A stretch of DNA of 64,000 nt from JBLMYQ01 sp050260055 (GCA_050260055.1 JBLNBO010000003.1:62001-126000); one strand, 5' to 3'; shown: positions 40,081 to 49,358, numbered from the stretch's first letter. The notes: a model not told the origin generated them from the letters alone. Numbers and translations are program-made.

Positions 40081-41784
40081 TTAAGCATAAGTTATCCTTA
40101 TCATTTCTTCAATCGTGGTTACTCCCTCGAGTATCATATGTTTACAGCTTTCTCTCAAGGTAACCATCCCCTCTGTTACCGCTTGGTCTCTGAGGTTCTC
40201 TGTAGGCGTCCTCTGGTCAATAAGAAGCCTCAAATCCTTGGTTATTTCCATAATTTCAAATATGGCCGTCCTGCCTTTATATCCGGAATGTCCGCATAAT
40301 CTGCATCCTGCTCCTTTATAAATCTTTCTTTCATCATTCAATTCTATACCTAAAAGAGCTAAATCCCTGTCATCAGGAATGTGCTCTTTTTTACAGTGGG
40401 GGCAAATCTTTCTGACCAACCTTTGTGCAATTATTCCGATTAAGCTTGAAGATACCAAAAACGGCTCAATGCCCATATCTGTAAGCCTTGAGATTACACC
40501 TGGAGCATCGTTTGTGTGGAGGGTGCTCAAAACAAGGTGTCCTGTTAAAGCCGCACGTATTGAAATCTCGGCGGTTTCCGAGTCTCTTATTTCTCCCACC
40601 ATTACTATATCAGGGTCTTGCCTTAGTATAGACCTCAAGCCTGCTGCAAATGTCAATCCTGCTTTGGAATTAAGCTGAATCTGGTTAATGCCTTTAAGAT
40701 TGTATTCAACCGGGTCTTCAAGGGTTATTATATTCTTCTTTATATCATTAACTTCCGAAAGAATCGTATATAGCGTAGATGTTTTTCCGCTTCCGGTTGG
40801 CCCGGTTACAAGAATTATTCCATACGGTTTTTCAACCAATCTGTCGAATATTGCAAGATTGTGCTCCGATAATCCCAGATTGCTCTTTGAGAGCAGAAAG
40901 TTTGTTTTATCAAGCACCCTCATAACGGTTTTTTCTCCGTATATTGTTGGAATTGTTGATACACGGAGGTCAATGTTTCTGTTTTCAATTTTAAAAGCAA
41001 TTCTTCCATCCTGAGGGACTCTTTTTTCAGCCACATTCATATCAGCCATAACCTTTATTCTGGTGATTATGGCATTAAGCATATTTAGCGGTGATTTCAT
41101 TATTTCATTTAAGATTCCGTCAACTCTAATCCTTACGCGGATACAGTCATCTTCTGGTTCTATATGTATATCGCTGGCATTATTTCTAATTGAGTTCTCA
41201 ATTATCGAATTAACGTATTTTACTATTGGTGCATTATCAATCTCTTTTATGCTTTCAGCAGTTTCTGCCTTTGTATCTCCTGACACAAACTCTTTTTCAA
41301 ATTCCTGTACCGCTTTTTCAGCGTTCTGCTTTCCAAAGTATTTTTCTATAGTTGAATAGATAGCAGCTTCAGAAGAAATGACAGGTTTTATCGGCAAAGC
41401 AACTATCAGCTTTATATCTTCAATTGCATAATAGTTCAATGGATCTTTCATAGCAAGGGTTATCTCGCCATTTGCAACTTCAATTGCTGCAACAACATGT
41501 TTTCGGCACAATTCTTCGGGAATCATTTTTACAGCTTCGGCATCTATGTAAACCTTTGTAATATCAACATACTGAATTCCGAACTGGGACTCTATAACTT
41601 TAAGAATCTGCTCTTCATTCACATAGCCTTCTTTTACAAGGATTTCTCCAAGCTTATCTCCTGTTTCTTTCTGGATTTCCAAAGCCTTTTGTATTTGTTC
41701 TTCAGTAACACATCCAGCTTCAACCAGAATTTCTCCCAGCCTTCTTCGTGTATTATACGCCTTGGCATTAAACTGTGCAGGCAT
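40081..41784 (-). CDS. pilB: Type IV pilus extension ATPase PilB
   Basis: 567 residues from the second of two close ATGs (41784), which has AGGAAGG 6 nt upstream. Two N-terminal MshEN-type c-di-GMP-binding-like motifs region with RRLGEILVEAGCVTEEQIQK and GDKLGEILVKEGYVNEEQIL; then the secretion ATPase core with ILVTGPTGSGKTSTLYTILS (Walker A), DPDIVMVGEIRDSETAEISI (Walker B) and the Asp/His boxes; and a four-cysteine zinc motif CPHCKK / CRLCGHSGYKGR. Hexameric motor for pilin polymerisation. No PilT retraction ATPase is seen in the window. First gene of the pilus operon. Confidence 0.95.
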   Translation of the reverse strand: MPAQFNAKAYNTRRRLGEILVEAGCVTEEQIQKALEIQKETGDKLGEILVKEGYVNEEQILKVIESQFGIQYVDITKVYIDAEAVKMIPEELCRKHVVAAIEVANGEITLAMKDPLNYYAIEDIKLIVALPIKPVISSEAAIYSTIEKYFGKQNAEKAVQEFEKEFVSGDTKAETAESIKEIDNAPIVKYVNSIIENSIRNNASDIHIEPEDDCIRVRIRVDGILNEIMKSPLNMLNAIITRIKVMADMNVAEKRVPQDGRIAFKIENRNIDLRVSTIPTIYGEKTVMRVLDKTNFLLSKSNLGLSEHNLAIFDRLVEKPYGIILVTGPTGSGKTSTLYTILSEVNDIKKNIITLEDPVEYNLKGINQIQLNSKAGLTFAAGLRSILRQDPDIVMVGEIRDSETAEISIRAALTGHLVLSTLHTNDAPGVISRLTDMGIEPFLVSSSLIGIIAQRLVRKICPHCKKEHIPDDRDLALLGIELNDERKIYKGAGCRLCGHSGYKGRTAIFEIMEITKDLRLLIDQRTPTENLRDQAVTEGMVTLRESCKHMILEGVTTIEEMIRITYA

Positions 41785-41938
41785 AAACATTCCTTCCTTT
41801 GTATATCGAATATACCAGTATTTATTTGTAAGTCATGAAACCTTTTAAGAAAAGCAAAAATTGAGAAATTTTTCAATAAAATCTAATTGCAGGAATTATA
41901 TGCATCAGAATAACTCCCTATGTCCTAGTTTACTTTTA

Positions 41939-41947
41939 ATTATAGCA
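41939..41947 (-). promoter_or_regulatory. Extended -10 promoter of the pilus operon
   Basis: Minus strand TGC-TATAAT, 155 nt before the pilB start; a weak TGCAAA sits at -35 distance (17-bp spacer). The leader of about 145 nt shows no recognised riboswitch. Confidence 0.55.
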
Positions 41948-42026
41948 AAAAATTTCATATTTTGCACTATTTTTTAAGTATAGTTTATTACCTTTTTTTC
42001 TAAGTATTTCTAGCCTATGTTTGTTT

Positions 42027-42467
42027 TTACATTTTTTCTATATCAGCTATTTTTTGAACCCTATTCATATGTCTGCCGCCTGCAAAAACACCATTTAGCC
42101 ACTCATCGACGATATCCATAGCAAGCCCGATTCCTACTACCCTTTCTCCCATGCAAAGTATATTTGAATCATTATGTTCTCTGCTCATTCTTGCAGAAAA
42201 CGTATCTCCGCACAAAGCGGCCCTTATGCCTTTTACTTTATTTGCCGCTATGCTTATACCTATTCCTGTGCCGCAAATCAGAATGCCCTTATCATATTCA
42301 CCCAAAGCTACTGCTTGTGCTGTCTTAACAGCATAATCCGGATAATCGCATGAGTCAGTTGAATACGCCCCCATGTCATTAAATTCAACGCCCTTTTCCG
42401 AAAGGTGCTTCTTTACAGCTTCTTTTAAGTTATACCCGCCATGATCGCTTCCTATTGCTATCTTCAT
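42027..42467 (-). CDS. rpiB: Ribose-5-phosphate isomerase B
   Basis: 146 residues from the ATG at 42467 (GGGAGG 7 nt upstream). Signature MKIAIGSDHGGYNLKEAVKK, the catalytic cysteine region GILICGTGIGISIAANKVKG and IRAALCGDTFSARMSREHND, and GERVVG. Interconverts ribose-5-phosphate and ribulose-5-phosphate in the pentose phosphate pathway. It follows rpe (ribulose-phosphate epimerase) by about 100 nt on the same strand, so the two pathway neighbours are probably co-transcribed. Confidence 0.95.
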   Translation of the reverse strand: MKIAIGSDHGGYNLKEAVKKHLSEKGVEFNDMGAYSTDSCDYPDYAVKTAQAVALGEYDKGILICGTGIGISIAANKVKGIRAALCGDTFSARMSREHNDSNILCMGERVVGIGLAMDIVDEWLNGVFAGGRHMNRVQKIADIEKM

Positions 42468-42566
42468 CAATTTTCCTCCCAAAATTCAATCTATAATTGA
42501 TAATTAAGACACTAAAAACATTTTTTCGTAAGCTGTTCAACACTATATATAATGGTGATTATATTC

Positions 42567-43220
42567 TCAATTTTTTTTGTCATTTGCAGCATTTCTTAAC
42601 TCAACAACTGCAGCCGCCGGAGAACTAGCACCAAAAATCGCAGTCCCCGCAACAACAATGTCTACTCCTGCCGATGCGGCTTTGTTGATATTGCCTAAAG
42701 TTATGCCGCCATCAACCTGGAGTTCTGCCTTAACACCTTTTAATGCCCTTATTTTTTCTTCCATTCCGTCTATATATTCCTGCCCGCCAAAACCGGGATT
42801 TACGCTCATTATAAGTATTAGGTCAACATCATTTTTTATATGTTCTATTGCGCTTATCGGAGTAGCTGGATTAAGCGATACTCCCGCTTTTTTCCCAAGG
42901 CTCTTTATTTTCTGCACAAGTCTATGTGCGTGGTTCGTAGCTTCTATATGAAAGGTGATTATGTCTGCTCCCGCATCTGCAAACGCTTCAACATAAAGCT
43001 CCGGGTTTTCTATCATCAAATGTACATCCAATGGAATTTTCGCATACTTTTTAATAGATTTTACTACAGGAACTCCTATTGTTATATTCGGTACAAAATG
43101 CCCGTCCATTACATCAATATGCAGCATATCTGCTCCCGCATCCTCAACTTTTTTAATTTCTTCGCCAAGGTTGGCGAAATCTGCCGATAAAATTGAAGGG
43201 GCAATTTTTATTTCTTTCAT
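42567..43220 (-). CDS. rpe: Ribulose-phosphate 3-epimerase
   Basis: 217 residues, full length. TIM-barrel enzyme with IAPSILSADFANLGEEIKKV, the metal-binding and catalytic segments DMLHIDVMDGHFVPNITIG and DVHLMIENP, and the phosphate-binding end VDGGITLGNINKAASAGVDI. Interconverts ribulose- and xylulose-5-phosphate. The ATG has AAGGAG upstream. The 5' region carries two repeated hairpins (43271-43372) of unknown role. Followed by rpiB. Confidence 0.96.
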   Translation of the reverse strand: MKEIKIAPSILSADFANLGEEIKKVEDAGADMLHIDVMDGHFVPNITIGVPVVKSIKKYAKIPLDVHLMIENPELYVEAFADAGADIITFHIEATNHAHRLVQKIKSLGKKAGVSLNPATPISAIEHIKNDVDLILIMSVNPGFGGQEYIDGMEEKIRALKGVKAELQVDGGITLGNINKAASAGVDIVVAGTAIFGASSPAAAVVELRNAANDKKN

Positions 43221-43270
43221 TGTATTCTCCTTATATTTTTTATTTATAGAGATTATTCTCGCTCGCTAGT

Positions 43271-43431
43271 GTAACAGTTTAGAAAACGAAGTTTTCTTGT
43301 ACCTTAGAGGCTTCTGCTTGGTCACTTATGTAACTGTTTAGAAAAAACTCGGGAAAGTTTTTTCTTGTACCCGTGATAGCCTCCGCGGCGAGCGGCGACT
43401 TTTCCGCCGATTTTGGTCGGTCAAAATCGGC
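43271..43431 (-). repeat. Three hairpin-forming repeats upstream of rpe
   Basis: Two copies of GTACAAGAAAA...TTTTCTAAACNGTTAC on the minus strand (43271-43303 with a TTCG loop, and 43329-43372 with a longer stem) followed upstream by the 10-bp stem GCCGATTTTG / CAAAATCGGC at 43406-43431. No gene lies in this 260-nt gap. Possibly a repeat family or leader elements. Confidence 0.5.
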
Positions 43432-43482
43432 AATAAAGGATTCTCCAAAGTCACTTTTTAATTTTATTAATGGTAATTAAAG

Positions 43483-43896
43483 CTATTCCCCAATAGCTTT
43501 AATTACCAACCTCTTCTTCCTTTGTCCGTCAAATTCCGCATAATATATCTGCTGCCAAGGTCCCAAATCCAACTTTCCTCTGGTTATAGGCACAGTAACC
43601 TCATGCCCTATTAAAAGGCTCTTTAAATGACTATCCCCATTTGATTCGCCAGTGCGATGATGTTTATAATCTTCCTTAAACGGAGCAATTTTTTCCAGCA
43701 TCTCGTCAATATCATTTATTATTCCGTCTTCTGCATCATTAATATATACTCCTGCAGTAATATGCATAGCAGAGACAAGTATAAATCCCTCTTGAATTCC
43801 GCTGCTTTTTACAACTTCTTCAACTTTTTCAGTTATATTTACATATTCTCTATGATTTCTTGTATTGAAATAAAGATATTCGGTTTGGCTTTTCAT
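43483..43896 (-). CDS. YjbQ family protein (UPF0047, secondary thiamine-phosphate synthase type)
   Basis: 137 residues, full-length for the YjbQ/UPF0047 family. Signature ITAGVYINDAEDGIINDIDE, then HHRTGESNGDSHLKSLLIGH and GPWQQIYYAEFDGQRKKRLV with the invariant His and Asp residues of the active-site pocket. Its E. coli homologue can weakly make thiamine phosphate; its true role is unresolved. AGGAGG site 5-7 nt before the ATG. Single gene with no thiamine-pathway neighbour. Confidence 0.9.
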   Translation of the reverse strand: MKSQTEYLYFNTRNHREYVNITEKVEEVVKSSGIQEGFILVSAMHITAGVYINDAEDGIINDIDEMLEKIAPFKEDYKHHRTGESNGDSHLKSLLIGHEVTVPITRGKLDLGPWQQIYYAEFDGQRKKRLVIKAIGE

Positions 43897-43993
43897 TTGA
43901 CACCTCCTTGTTTTGTAAACCTGCTATTCTTATTTATTATAACATTTTTTTTGCAAGTATAAAGTTGTTCTTTTTATGTAATATCAGTTTGTA

Positions 43994-44019
43994 ACACTTT
44001 GTATTTGCTTACATAATAT
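43994..44019 (+). promoter_or_regulatory. Candidate sporulation sigma-K-like promoter
   Basis: AC (43994-43995), 16-bp spacer, CATAATAT (44012-44019), close to the sigma-K consensus AC-N16-CATANNNTA, 28 nt before the start of the small Cys-rich ORF. Based on sequence match only. Confidence 0.4.
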
Positions 44020-44046
44020 GTATTAAAACACTTTGGAGGTAAAGAT

Positions 44047-44154
44047 ATGTTTTGTAAGGGTCTTTTTGGTTCAGAAGATAACAACTGTATATGGATAATT
44101 CTCGTACTCCTAATCGTATTCTGCTGCTGCAAGGACGAAAAAAAGCACTGCTAG
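44047..44154 (+). CDS. Small cysteine-rich membrane peptide (35 residues)
   Basis: Encodes 35 residues: a short N-terminal part with a GLFGSEDN turn, a hydrophobic segment IWIILVLLIVFCCC, and a charged CKDEKKHC end. TTGGAGG 8 nt before the ATG and a very strong hairpin behind it. Small Cys-terminated single-helix peptides with this layout (hydrophobic core ending in CCC) are common in spore-forming Clostridia and often spore-associated; the sigma-K-like promoter would fit. It is too short for reliable family assignment. Confidence 0.6.
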   Translation: MFCKGLFGSEDNNCIWIILVLLIVFCCCKDEKKHC

Positions 44155-44156
44155 AA

Positions 44157-44207
44157 AAGGAAACATAAAGGAAGAACGGTAGTGCCGTTCTTCCTTTATG
44201 TTTCCTT
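44157..44207. terminator. Perfect 23-bp hairpin
   Basis: Arms 44157-44179 and 44185-44207 are perfectly complementary, with a 5-nt loop TAGTG. No long T-run follows, so it acts as an unusually stable terminator or RNA-stabilising structure after the small peptide gene. Confidence 0.7.
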
Positions 44208-44420
44208 GCCGTTATCCACTCTTCCAAAACTATGATTGAGTAATATGCAAAAAAATGTTATTATTATTCTTAGTTATTATATTACTTTGAGAGTAAAAAC
44301 ATTAGGTTTGCTTCAATCGACTTAAATTCCCTTCTAATCTTTATATATAGCTCTAGAAAAATTAAAAATAATAATGCAAGCTAGCATAATGTGAAACTTT
44401 CCTTTAAGGAGGTATCTTCT

Positions 44421-46238
44421 TTGCTGTTTGGGGATATAGGTTCTTTACAAGAAGCCATAATCCTTGAGCTTGAAAAGCTATATGACTTTGATATTCAAAA
44501 AAACGATTTTATACCAAACACGCTCGTAGTCAAGCTTGCGGAATTTACCGGAATAATAAACAATGAAATAGCTGTATACATAACCCGCAAAGGTAAAGTT
44601 GTGGGTGTAGTTGTTGGCGACCATTGTGAGTCTTCCCTTCCCGTCATTGGCAAATTCAAGGGCCAAAACCTGCTTTCTGGGATCAGATGCATTCATACGC
44701 ATATAACCGAAAACGGCAGTCTTTCCACTGAAGATATTAATGAGCTTTTATCTTGCAGGCTTGATGGCATGGTTTCTATTGGAACAACCAACGGAAAGAT
44801 TACCAAGCTTATGGCCGCTATTCCTACCATTGGCAATAATTTTTCGATTGAAAAAGCAGACCTTTTTGGTCCTTTTAAGTTTGGTGAAAAAAACTTCTCA
44901 ATAGTATTTAAGCTTATAGAAGAAATTGACAGCTGTCTTAGAACAAACCCAATTAGATACCCTGTTAAAAGCGAAGAAGAAAAAGCTTTACTGGTTTGTG
45001 TTAACAATTCTGCTGGGATTAATGACCGGGGCCTTTTATGCTCCAAATCCCTTTGCGAGCTTGAGCAGATTACTAAAAGCGCTGGTGCGCAAGTAATAGA
45101 AAAATTAATCATAAATGTCTCCAGCCCGGATTCTGAATATTATTTAACTGAAAATAAGCTTCCGGAAATTTCTTTAATGTGTGAATTATTAAAACCAGAT
45201 ATGGTTGTTTTTGATAATGAGCTTTCCGGCAAACAGATTAGAAATCTCGAAAGAATATTAAACATAAAAATTATAGACAGGCCGGCTTTGATCCTTGATA
45301 TATTTTCCAGAAGGGCAGCCTCAAGAGAAAGCAAAATTCAGGTTGAACTGGCACAGCTCAAATATATATTCCCCCGTTTGTGTGAGAGTGGATTGCATCT
45401 TCCCGCTTTTGAAAAAGGAATAGGCTTTAGGGCGCCAGGGCAAAAAAAGCTTGAATTTAACAGAAAATCTATCTACACAAGATTACGCACCCTTGCTGAA
45501 GATCTTGATGATATAAAAAAGGAATTTTCCGGTCCTAAAGAAAATCGAAGAAGAATACCGACAGCCGCTCTTATTGGCTTTGTCAATTCGGGTAAATCCT
45601 CGCTTCTTAATACTATGTGCAACTTAAATGAATCAACCGACGATGCCCTTCTTTCATCTGTAGATTCTGCTGCAAAAAAAGTATCTCTTCCAAATGGAGA
45701 ACAGATTGCAGTTGTTGATTCGGTTGGTTTTATAAAAGACCTTCCATCTGATTTGAGAGATGCTTTCAAATCAACTCTTGAGGAAATCAAATATGCAGAT
45801 ATTATTATTCACGTAGTTGATTCTACTGTTGATGAAATATATGCCAATCTTACGGATGTTAATAATATACTTCATGATATCGGCGTTGCTAAAAAGCCTA
45901 CAATAGTTGTGTTTACAAAAACAGATATCAGCAGTGAAAGCAAACGCTATCCTTTCTCACGTTCAATAGAAAACTATGTTGAGGTTTCATCCAAACAAAA
46001 TACGGGTATTGACAGATTGCTTTATATGATTACAAAAATGCTTTTCTTAAAAACATTTAAAGCTACATTCTTTATACCATATCACGAAAGCTGGATTCTT
46101 TCATTCCTGCAGCAAAACTCTAATGTAATAAAAGAAGAATACGAGAAAAAAGGGACAAGAATATCTGCTCATGTGACACCTCATATTTTTGAACAAGTAA
46201 AACAGTTTTGCATAAATTCAGATTTGAAAGAAACCTAA
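44421..46238 (+). CDS. hflX: GTPase HflX
   Basis: 605 residues from a TTG at 44421, which lies 8 nt after AAGGAGG; the frame opens 10 codons earlier but then the ribosome site would be coding. Long for HflX (about 430), with an N-terminal extension of about 200 residues seen in some Firmicutes HflX proteins. HflX domain with FSRRAASRESKIQVELAQLK, the glycine-rich segment, then the G domain: GFVNSGKSSLLN (G1), DSVGFIKDLP (G3) and VFTKTD (G4). HflX binds the ribosome and splits stalled or heat-damaged 70S particles. Followed by nadE. Confidence 0.92.
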   Translation: MLFGDIGSLQEAIILELEKLYDFDIQKNDFIPNTLVVKLAEFTGIINNEIAVYITRKGKVVGVVVGDHCESSLPVIGKFKGQNLLSGIRCIHTHITENGSLSTEDINELLSCRLDGMVSIGTTNGKITKLMAAIPTIGNNFSIEKADLFGPFKFGEKNFSIVFKLIEEIDSCLRTNPIRYPVKSEEEKALLVCVNNSAGINDRGLLCSKSLCELEQITKSAGAQVIEKLIINVSSPDSEYYLTENKLPEISLMCELLKPDMVVFDNELSGKQIRNLERILNIKIIDRPALILDIFSRRAASRESKIQVELAQLKYIFPRLCESGLHLPAFEKGIGFRAPGQKKLEFNRKSIYTRLRTLAEDLDDIKKEFSGPKENRRRIPTAALIGFVNSGKSSLLNTMCNLNESTDDALLSSVDSAAKKVSLPNGEQIAVVDSVGFIKDLPSDLRDAFKSTLEEIKYADIIIHVVDSTVDEIYANLTDVNNILHDIGVAKKPTIVVFTKTDISSESKRYPFSRSIENYVEVSSKQNTGIDRLLYMITKMLFLKTFKATFFIPYHESWILSFLQQNSNVIKEEYEKKGTRISAHVTPHIFEQVKQFCINSDLKET

Positions 46239-46279
46239 TTCTAAAAGAATTCTTTACAGTTGTAAATGATTTTTCATTA

Positions 46280-46320
46280 AAGTATAATTTCCTTAATATA
46301 CAGGAAATTATACTTTTTTT
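46280..46320 (+). terminator. Terminator between hflX and nadE
   Basis: Stem AAGTATAATTTCCT / AGGAAATTATACTT with an 8-nt loop, followed by T7, immediately upstream of the nadE ribosome site (CGAGG). Either a partial terminator or a read-through attenuator, since no separate nadE promoter fits in the 14 nt behind it. Confidence 0.75.
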
Positions 46321-46333
46321 CGAGGTAATAGTT

Positions 46334-48346
46334 ATGAGAGGATTTGTAAGGGTATCTGCCGCAGTACCAAAAGTAAGGATTACAGATTTTGAATTTAATA
46401 GAAAACAGCTTTTCGATTTATGGAAAAAGGCAAATAAGGAAAACAGCGTATTGGTTTGTTTCCCTGAATTAAGTATTACGGCTTATAGTGCAAAAGACCT
46501 TTTCGGAAATATGTATCTGCTTAAGCAGGCCGAAGAATCAATTGCATGGCTTCTAGATAAAAGTAAAACTTTTAGCACTCTTGCAGTCTTTGGCCTTCCT
46601 ATAATATATGAAAACAGCCTATATAACTGCGCTATCGTTATTCAAAAGGGAGAGATTCTTGGTATCGTTCCAAAAAGTTATCTGCCGAACTACGGTGAAT
46701 TTGAAGAGAGCAGATGGTTCCGCTCAGGAAGGAATGTTCCTTCCGGGGAATATATAGAGTATCTGGGCAGGCAAATTCCCTTTGGAACAGATATACTCTT
46801 TTCAGCCTCAAACATTCCAAACTGTAGAATCGGAATTGAAATATGTGAAGACCTCTTTGTACAGGCATCTCCTCACATTTATCAGATAAATTCGGGTGCA
46901 ACCATTCTTGCAAACCCATCAGCCTCAAACTTTACAATCGGCAAGGCAGAAATAAGGGAATTCCTTGCTAAAAGTGCTTCTGATAAGGGAAAATGCTGCT
47001 ATATTTATACCTCCGCCTCTCCGGGAGAATCCTCGGAACTTGCCTGGGATGGACATCATTTTATATGCGAAAACGGAAATATTATTGCAAAAGGACCTCG
47101 TTTTAGCCGGGATTCTCAACTTCTCTCAACCGACATAGACCTTGAAAGCCTGGTACATGACCGATTGGTTATGGGAACCTTCGGAGATTGTGCAGATACA
47201 AACCGCAAGGACTTTCGGCTTATATCATTTGAAGCAGCTTCCCAGGATAATGATCAAAAACTTTTAAGAAAAATCAACCGTTATCCATTTATACCTTCTG
47301 ACTCTTCAACCCTTTCCCTAAGGTGCTGGGAGGTTTTTGAGATACAAACAAATGCCCTGCGTACAAGGATGGAGAAAATAGGCTGTCAGCGTATAATCCT
47401 CGGTGTTTCCGGGGGCTTGGATTCAACTCTCGCCGCTTTATCCGCGTCAAATGCCTTAGATTCTATGGGCCTTTCCCGCAAAAACCTTGTTTGTGTCACA
47501 ATGCCCGGATTCGGAACAACCGAGGGAACAAAAACCAGTGCCCGCGAACTAGCTATTGCTCTCGGTGCAGAGCTAATAGAAGCTTCCATCGGAGAAATAT
47601 GCAAGTTGGTACTCCAATCAATCGGCAGTCCGGCGGTTGAAGGAATAACAACTCTCGAACAGCTTTTGTCCAAGTTAAGGGAACACCCCGAAACAGCTGA
47701 TATTACGGTTGAAAACGTACAATCCAGAGTCAGAACCCTTTTGTTGATGTCATATGCTAACAAGCTTAATGGGTTGGTACTGGGCACCGGAGACCTTTCT
47801 GAAAAAGCGCTAGGCTGGTCTACCTATGCCGGAGACCAGATTTCAATGTTTGATATAAACTCAGGAATACCAAAAACCTTGATACAATTCATTATAAAAT
47901 GGGCAGCTGCAGAAAAGGTTAATCAATGGGCTGTTGCAGACCCTGAGAAATTAACTTCCGTTCTCTTCTCTATTCTTGAAACTCCTATAAGCCCAGAACT
48001 TCTGCCTCCCGGTTTTGAGGGACAGATAACCCAGCTTACAGAAGAAAAAATCGGTCCTTATGAACTAAATGATTTTTTCCTATACTGGCATGTGCGTTTT
48101 GGTGCCAGCCCTCAAAAAATTATTGACCTTGCAAGAAATGCGTTTGAAAATGTATACGACCTGGAAACAATAAAAAAATGGTTGAGAAATTTCTATATAA
48201 GATTCTCGACACAGCAGTTTAAGAGAAATGCTTCTGCTGACGGGCCAAAAATCGGTATGGTAGATTTATCTTCAAGAGTATCCTGGAGAATGTCTACAGA
48301 TACTGCATGTAAAGATTGGCTGGAGGAAGTAGAGAAATATTCCTAA
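46334..48346 (+). CDS. nadE: Glutamine-dependent NAD+ synthetase
   Basis: 670 residues from the ATG at 46334 (GAGG 7 nt upstream); the frame opens 42 codons earlier, inside hflX and the terminator, which cannot be coding. N-terminal nitrilase-type glutaminase: E in VCFPELSITAYSAKDLF, K in VPKSYLPNYGEFEESRWF, C in IGIEICEDLFV. C-terminal NAD synthetase domain: P-loop ILGVSGGLDSTLAALSA and the following KTSARELAIALGAELIEASI, ending with synthetase helix. Makes NAD+ from deamido-NAD using glutamine. Same strand as hflX and the dehydrogenase behind it. Confidence 0.96.
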   Translation: MRGFVRVSAAVPKVRITDFEFNRKQLFDLWKKANKENSVLVCFPELSITAYSAKDLFGNMYLLKQAEESIAWLLDKSKTFSTLAVFGLPIIYENSLYNCAIVIQKGEILGIVPKSYLPNYGEFEESRWFRSGRNVPSGEYIEYLGRQIPFGTDILFSASNIPNCRIGIEICEDLFVQASPHIYQINSGATILANPSASNFTIGKAEIREFLAKSASDKGKCCYIYTSASPGESSELAWDGHHFICENGNIIAKGPRFSRDSQLLSTDIDLESLVHDRLVMGTFGDCADTNRKDFRLISFEAASQDNDQKLLRKINRYPFIPSDSSTLSLRCWEVFEIQTNALRTRMEKIGCQRIILGVSGGLDSTLAALSASNALDSMGLSRKNLVCVTMPGFGTTEGTKTSARELAIALGAELIEASIGEICKLVLQSIGSPAVEGITTLEQLLSKLREHPETADITVENVQSRVRTLLLMSYANKLNGLVLGTGDLSEKALGWSTYAGDQISMFDINSGIPKTLIQFIIKWAAAEKVNQWAVADPEKLTSVLFSILETPISPELLPPGFEGQITQLTEEKIGPYELNDFFLYWHVRFGASPQKIIDLARNAFENVYDLETIKKWLRNFYIRFSTQQFKRNASADGPKIGMVDLSSRVSWRMSTDTACKDWLEEVEKYS

Positions 48347-48359
48347 AGGAGAATAAATA

Positions 48360-49358
48360 ATGAATATTACAGCTTTTGATATTGAAAATTCTGATGCTAT
48401 AAAGTTTTCTCAAAAATTAGATCAGTACAATGTTAAAACATTCAGCAAAAACATTGCAGAAACTGATATATCCGAATATGCAGATTGTGAAGCAATTTCG
48501 GTTTTTGTGCATTCAAATATAACTCGTGGAATAATAGAAAAACTGCCTTCTTTAAGATTTATAGCAACACGTTCCACAGGCTTTGAACATATTGATTTAG
48601 AAGCCTGCAAGGAAAAAGGCATTATTGTCTCAAATGTACCTTTCTACGGAGAAAATACTGTTGCTGAACATACTTTTGCATTAATTCTCAGTCTTTCGAG
48701 AAATATTCATAAGACATATGTACGGACAATAAATAATAATTTTTCACTGGAAAACTTGCAGGGATTTGATTTAAAAGGAAAAACCCTCGGGGTTATCGGT
48801 GCCGGAAAAATCGGTCTTCATGTTATACGAATGGCAAAAGGATTCGGCATGAATGTTCTCGCCTTTGATGTAACAAAAAACAGCTTTATGGCTGAGATTC
48901 TAGGATTTGAATATGCTGATATAGATTTTATTCTTAAAAATTCAGACATAATCTCTCTGCATGCTCCATTAAACAAGGCAACCTATCATCTTATTAATAA
49001 AGATAATATAGGCATTATTAAAAAAGGTGCTGTAATTGTTAATACTTCAAGAGGAGGACTTATAGAAACAGATGCATTATTAGAAGCATTAGATAGCGGA
49101 ATAATCTCCGGCGCGGGTTTAGATGTGTTTGAAGGTGAGGAATATATTCTCGAAGAAGGATGCAAGCTCAGGAAAGGGCTCTCTGATGATGTGAAAAAGC
49201 TTGTAAATCAAAATTGTGATTTGCTTCACCGCGAAAACGTTGTAATCACTCCTCATAATGCATTTAACAGCATCGAGGCAGTTGAAAGGATATTTGAAAC
49301 TACAATTGATAATATAAAAGGATTTATTTCAGGCAAGCCAATAAATATTATAAGTTAG
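48360..49358 (+). CDS. D-2-hydroxyacid dehydrogenase (D-lactate dehydrogenase-like)
   Basis: 332 residues. NAD-binding GVIGAGKIGLHVIRMAKGFG, the substrate region ATRSTGFEHIDLEACKEKGI and catalytic residues in NTSRGGLIETDALL (Arg), GLDVFEGEE (Glu) and ITPHNAFNS (His). TRSTG...HIDL and HAPLNKATYHLIN give the best fit to the D-lactate dehydrogenase (LdhA) branch, but the substrate can be another D-2-oxoacid. Starts 13 nt after nadE with AAAGGAG, so the NAD synthetase and this NAD-dependent enzyme are probably co-transcribed. Confidence 0.9.
   Translation: MNITAFDIENSDAIKFSQKLDQYNVKTFSKNIAETDISEYADCEAISVFVHSNITRGIIEKLPSLRFIATRSTGFEHIDLEACKEKGIIVSNVPFYGENTVAEHTFALILSLSRNIHKTYVRTINNNFSLENLQGFDLKGKTLGVIGAGKIGLHVIRMAKGFGMNVLAFDVTKNSFMAEILGFEYADIDFILKNSDIISLHAPLNKATYHLINKDNIGIIKKGAVIVNTSRGGLIETDALLEALDSGIISGAGLDVFEGEEYILEEGCKLRKGLSDDVKKLVNQNCDLLHRENVVITPHNAFNSIEAVERIFETTIDNIKGFISGKPINIIS

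Noticed and set aside
41790..42026. c-di-GMP or other riboswitch in the pilus leader
   Set aside because: No sequence blocks of the known c-di-GMP riboswitch classes were found here; only an extended -10 promoter is supported.
44009..44227. 72-residue minus-strand frame over the 23-bp hairpin
   Set aside because: It reads through the hairpin and the small Cys-rich gene on the other strand, without start signals.
46208..46333. N-terminal extension of NadE
   Set aside because: These codons cover the hflX stop and a terminator hairpin; the conserved nitrilase start and ribosome site begin at 46334.
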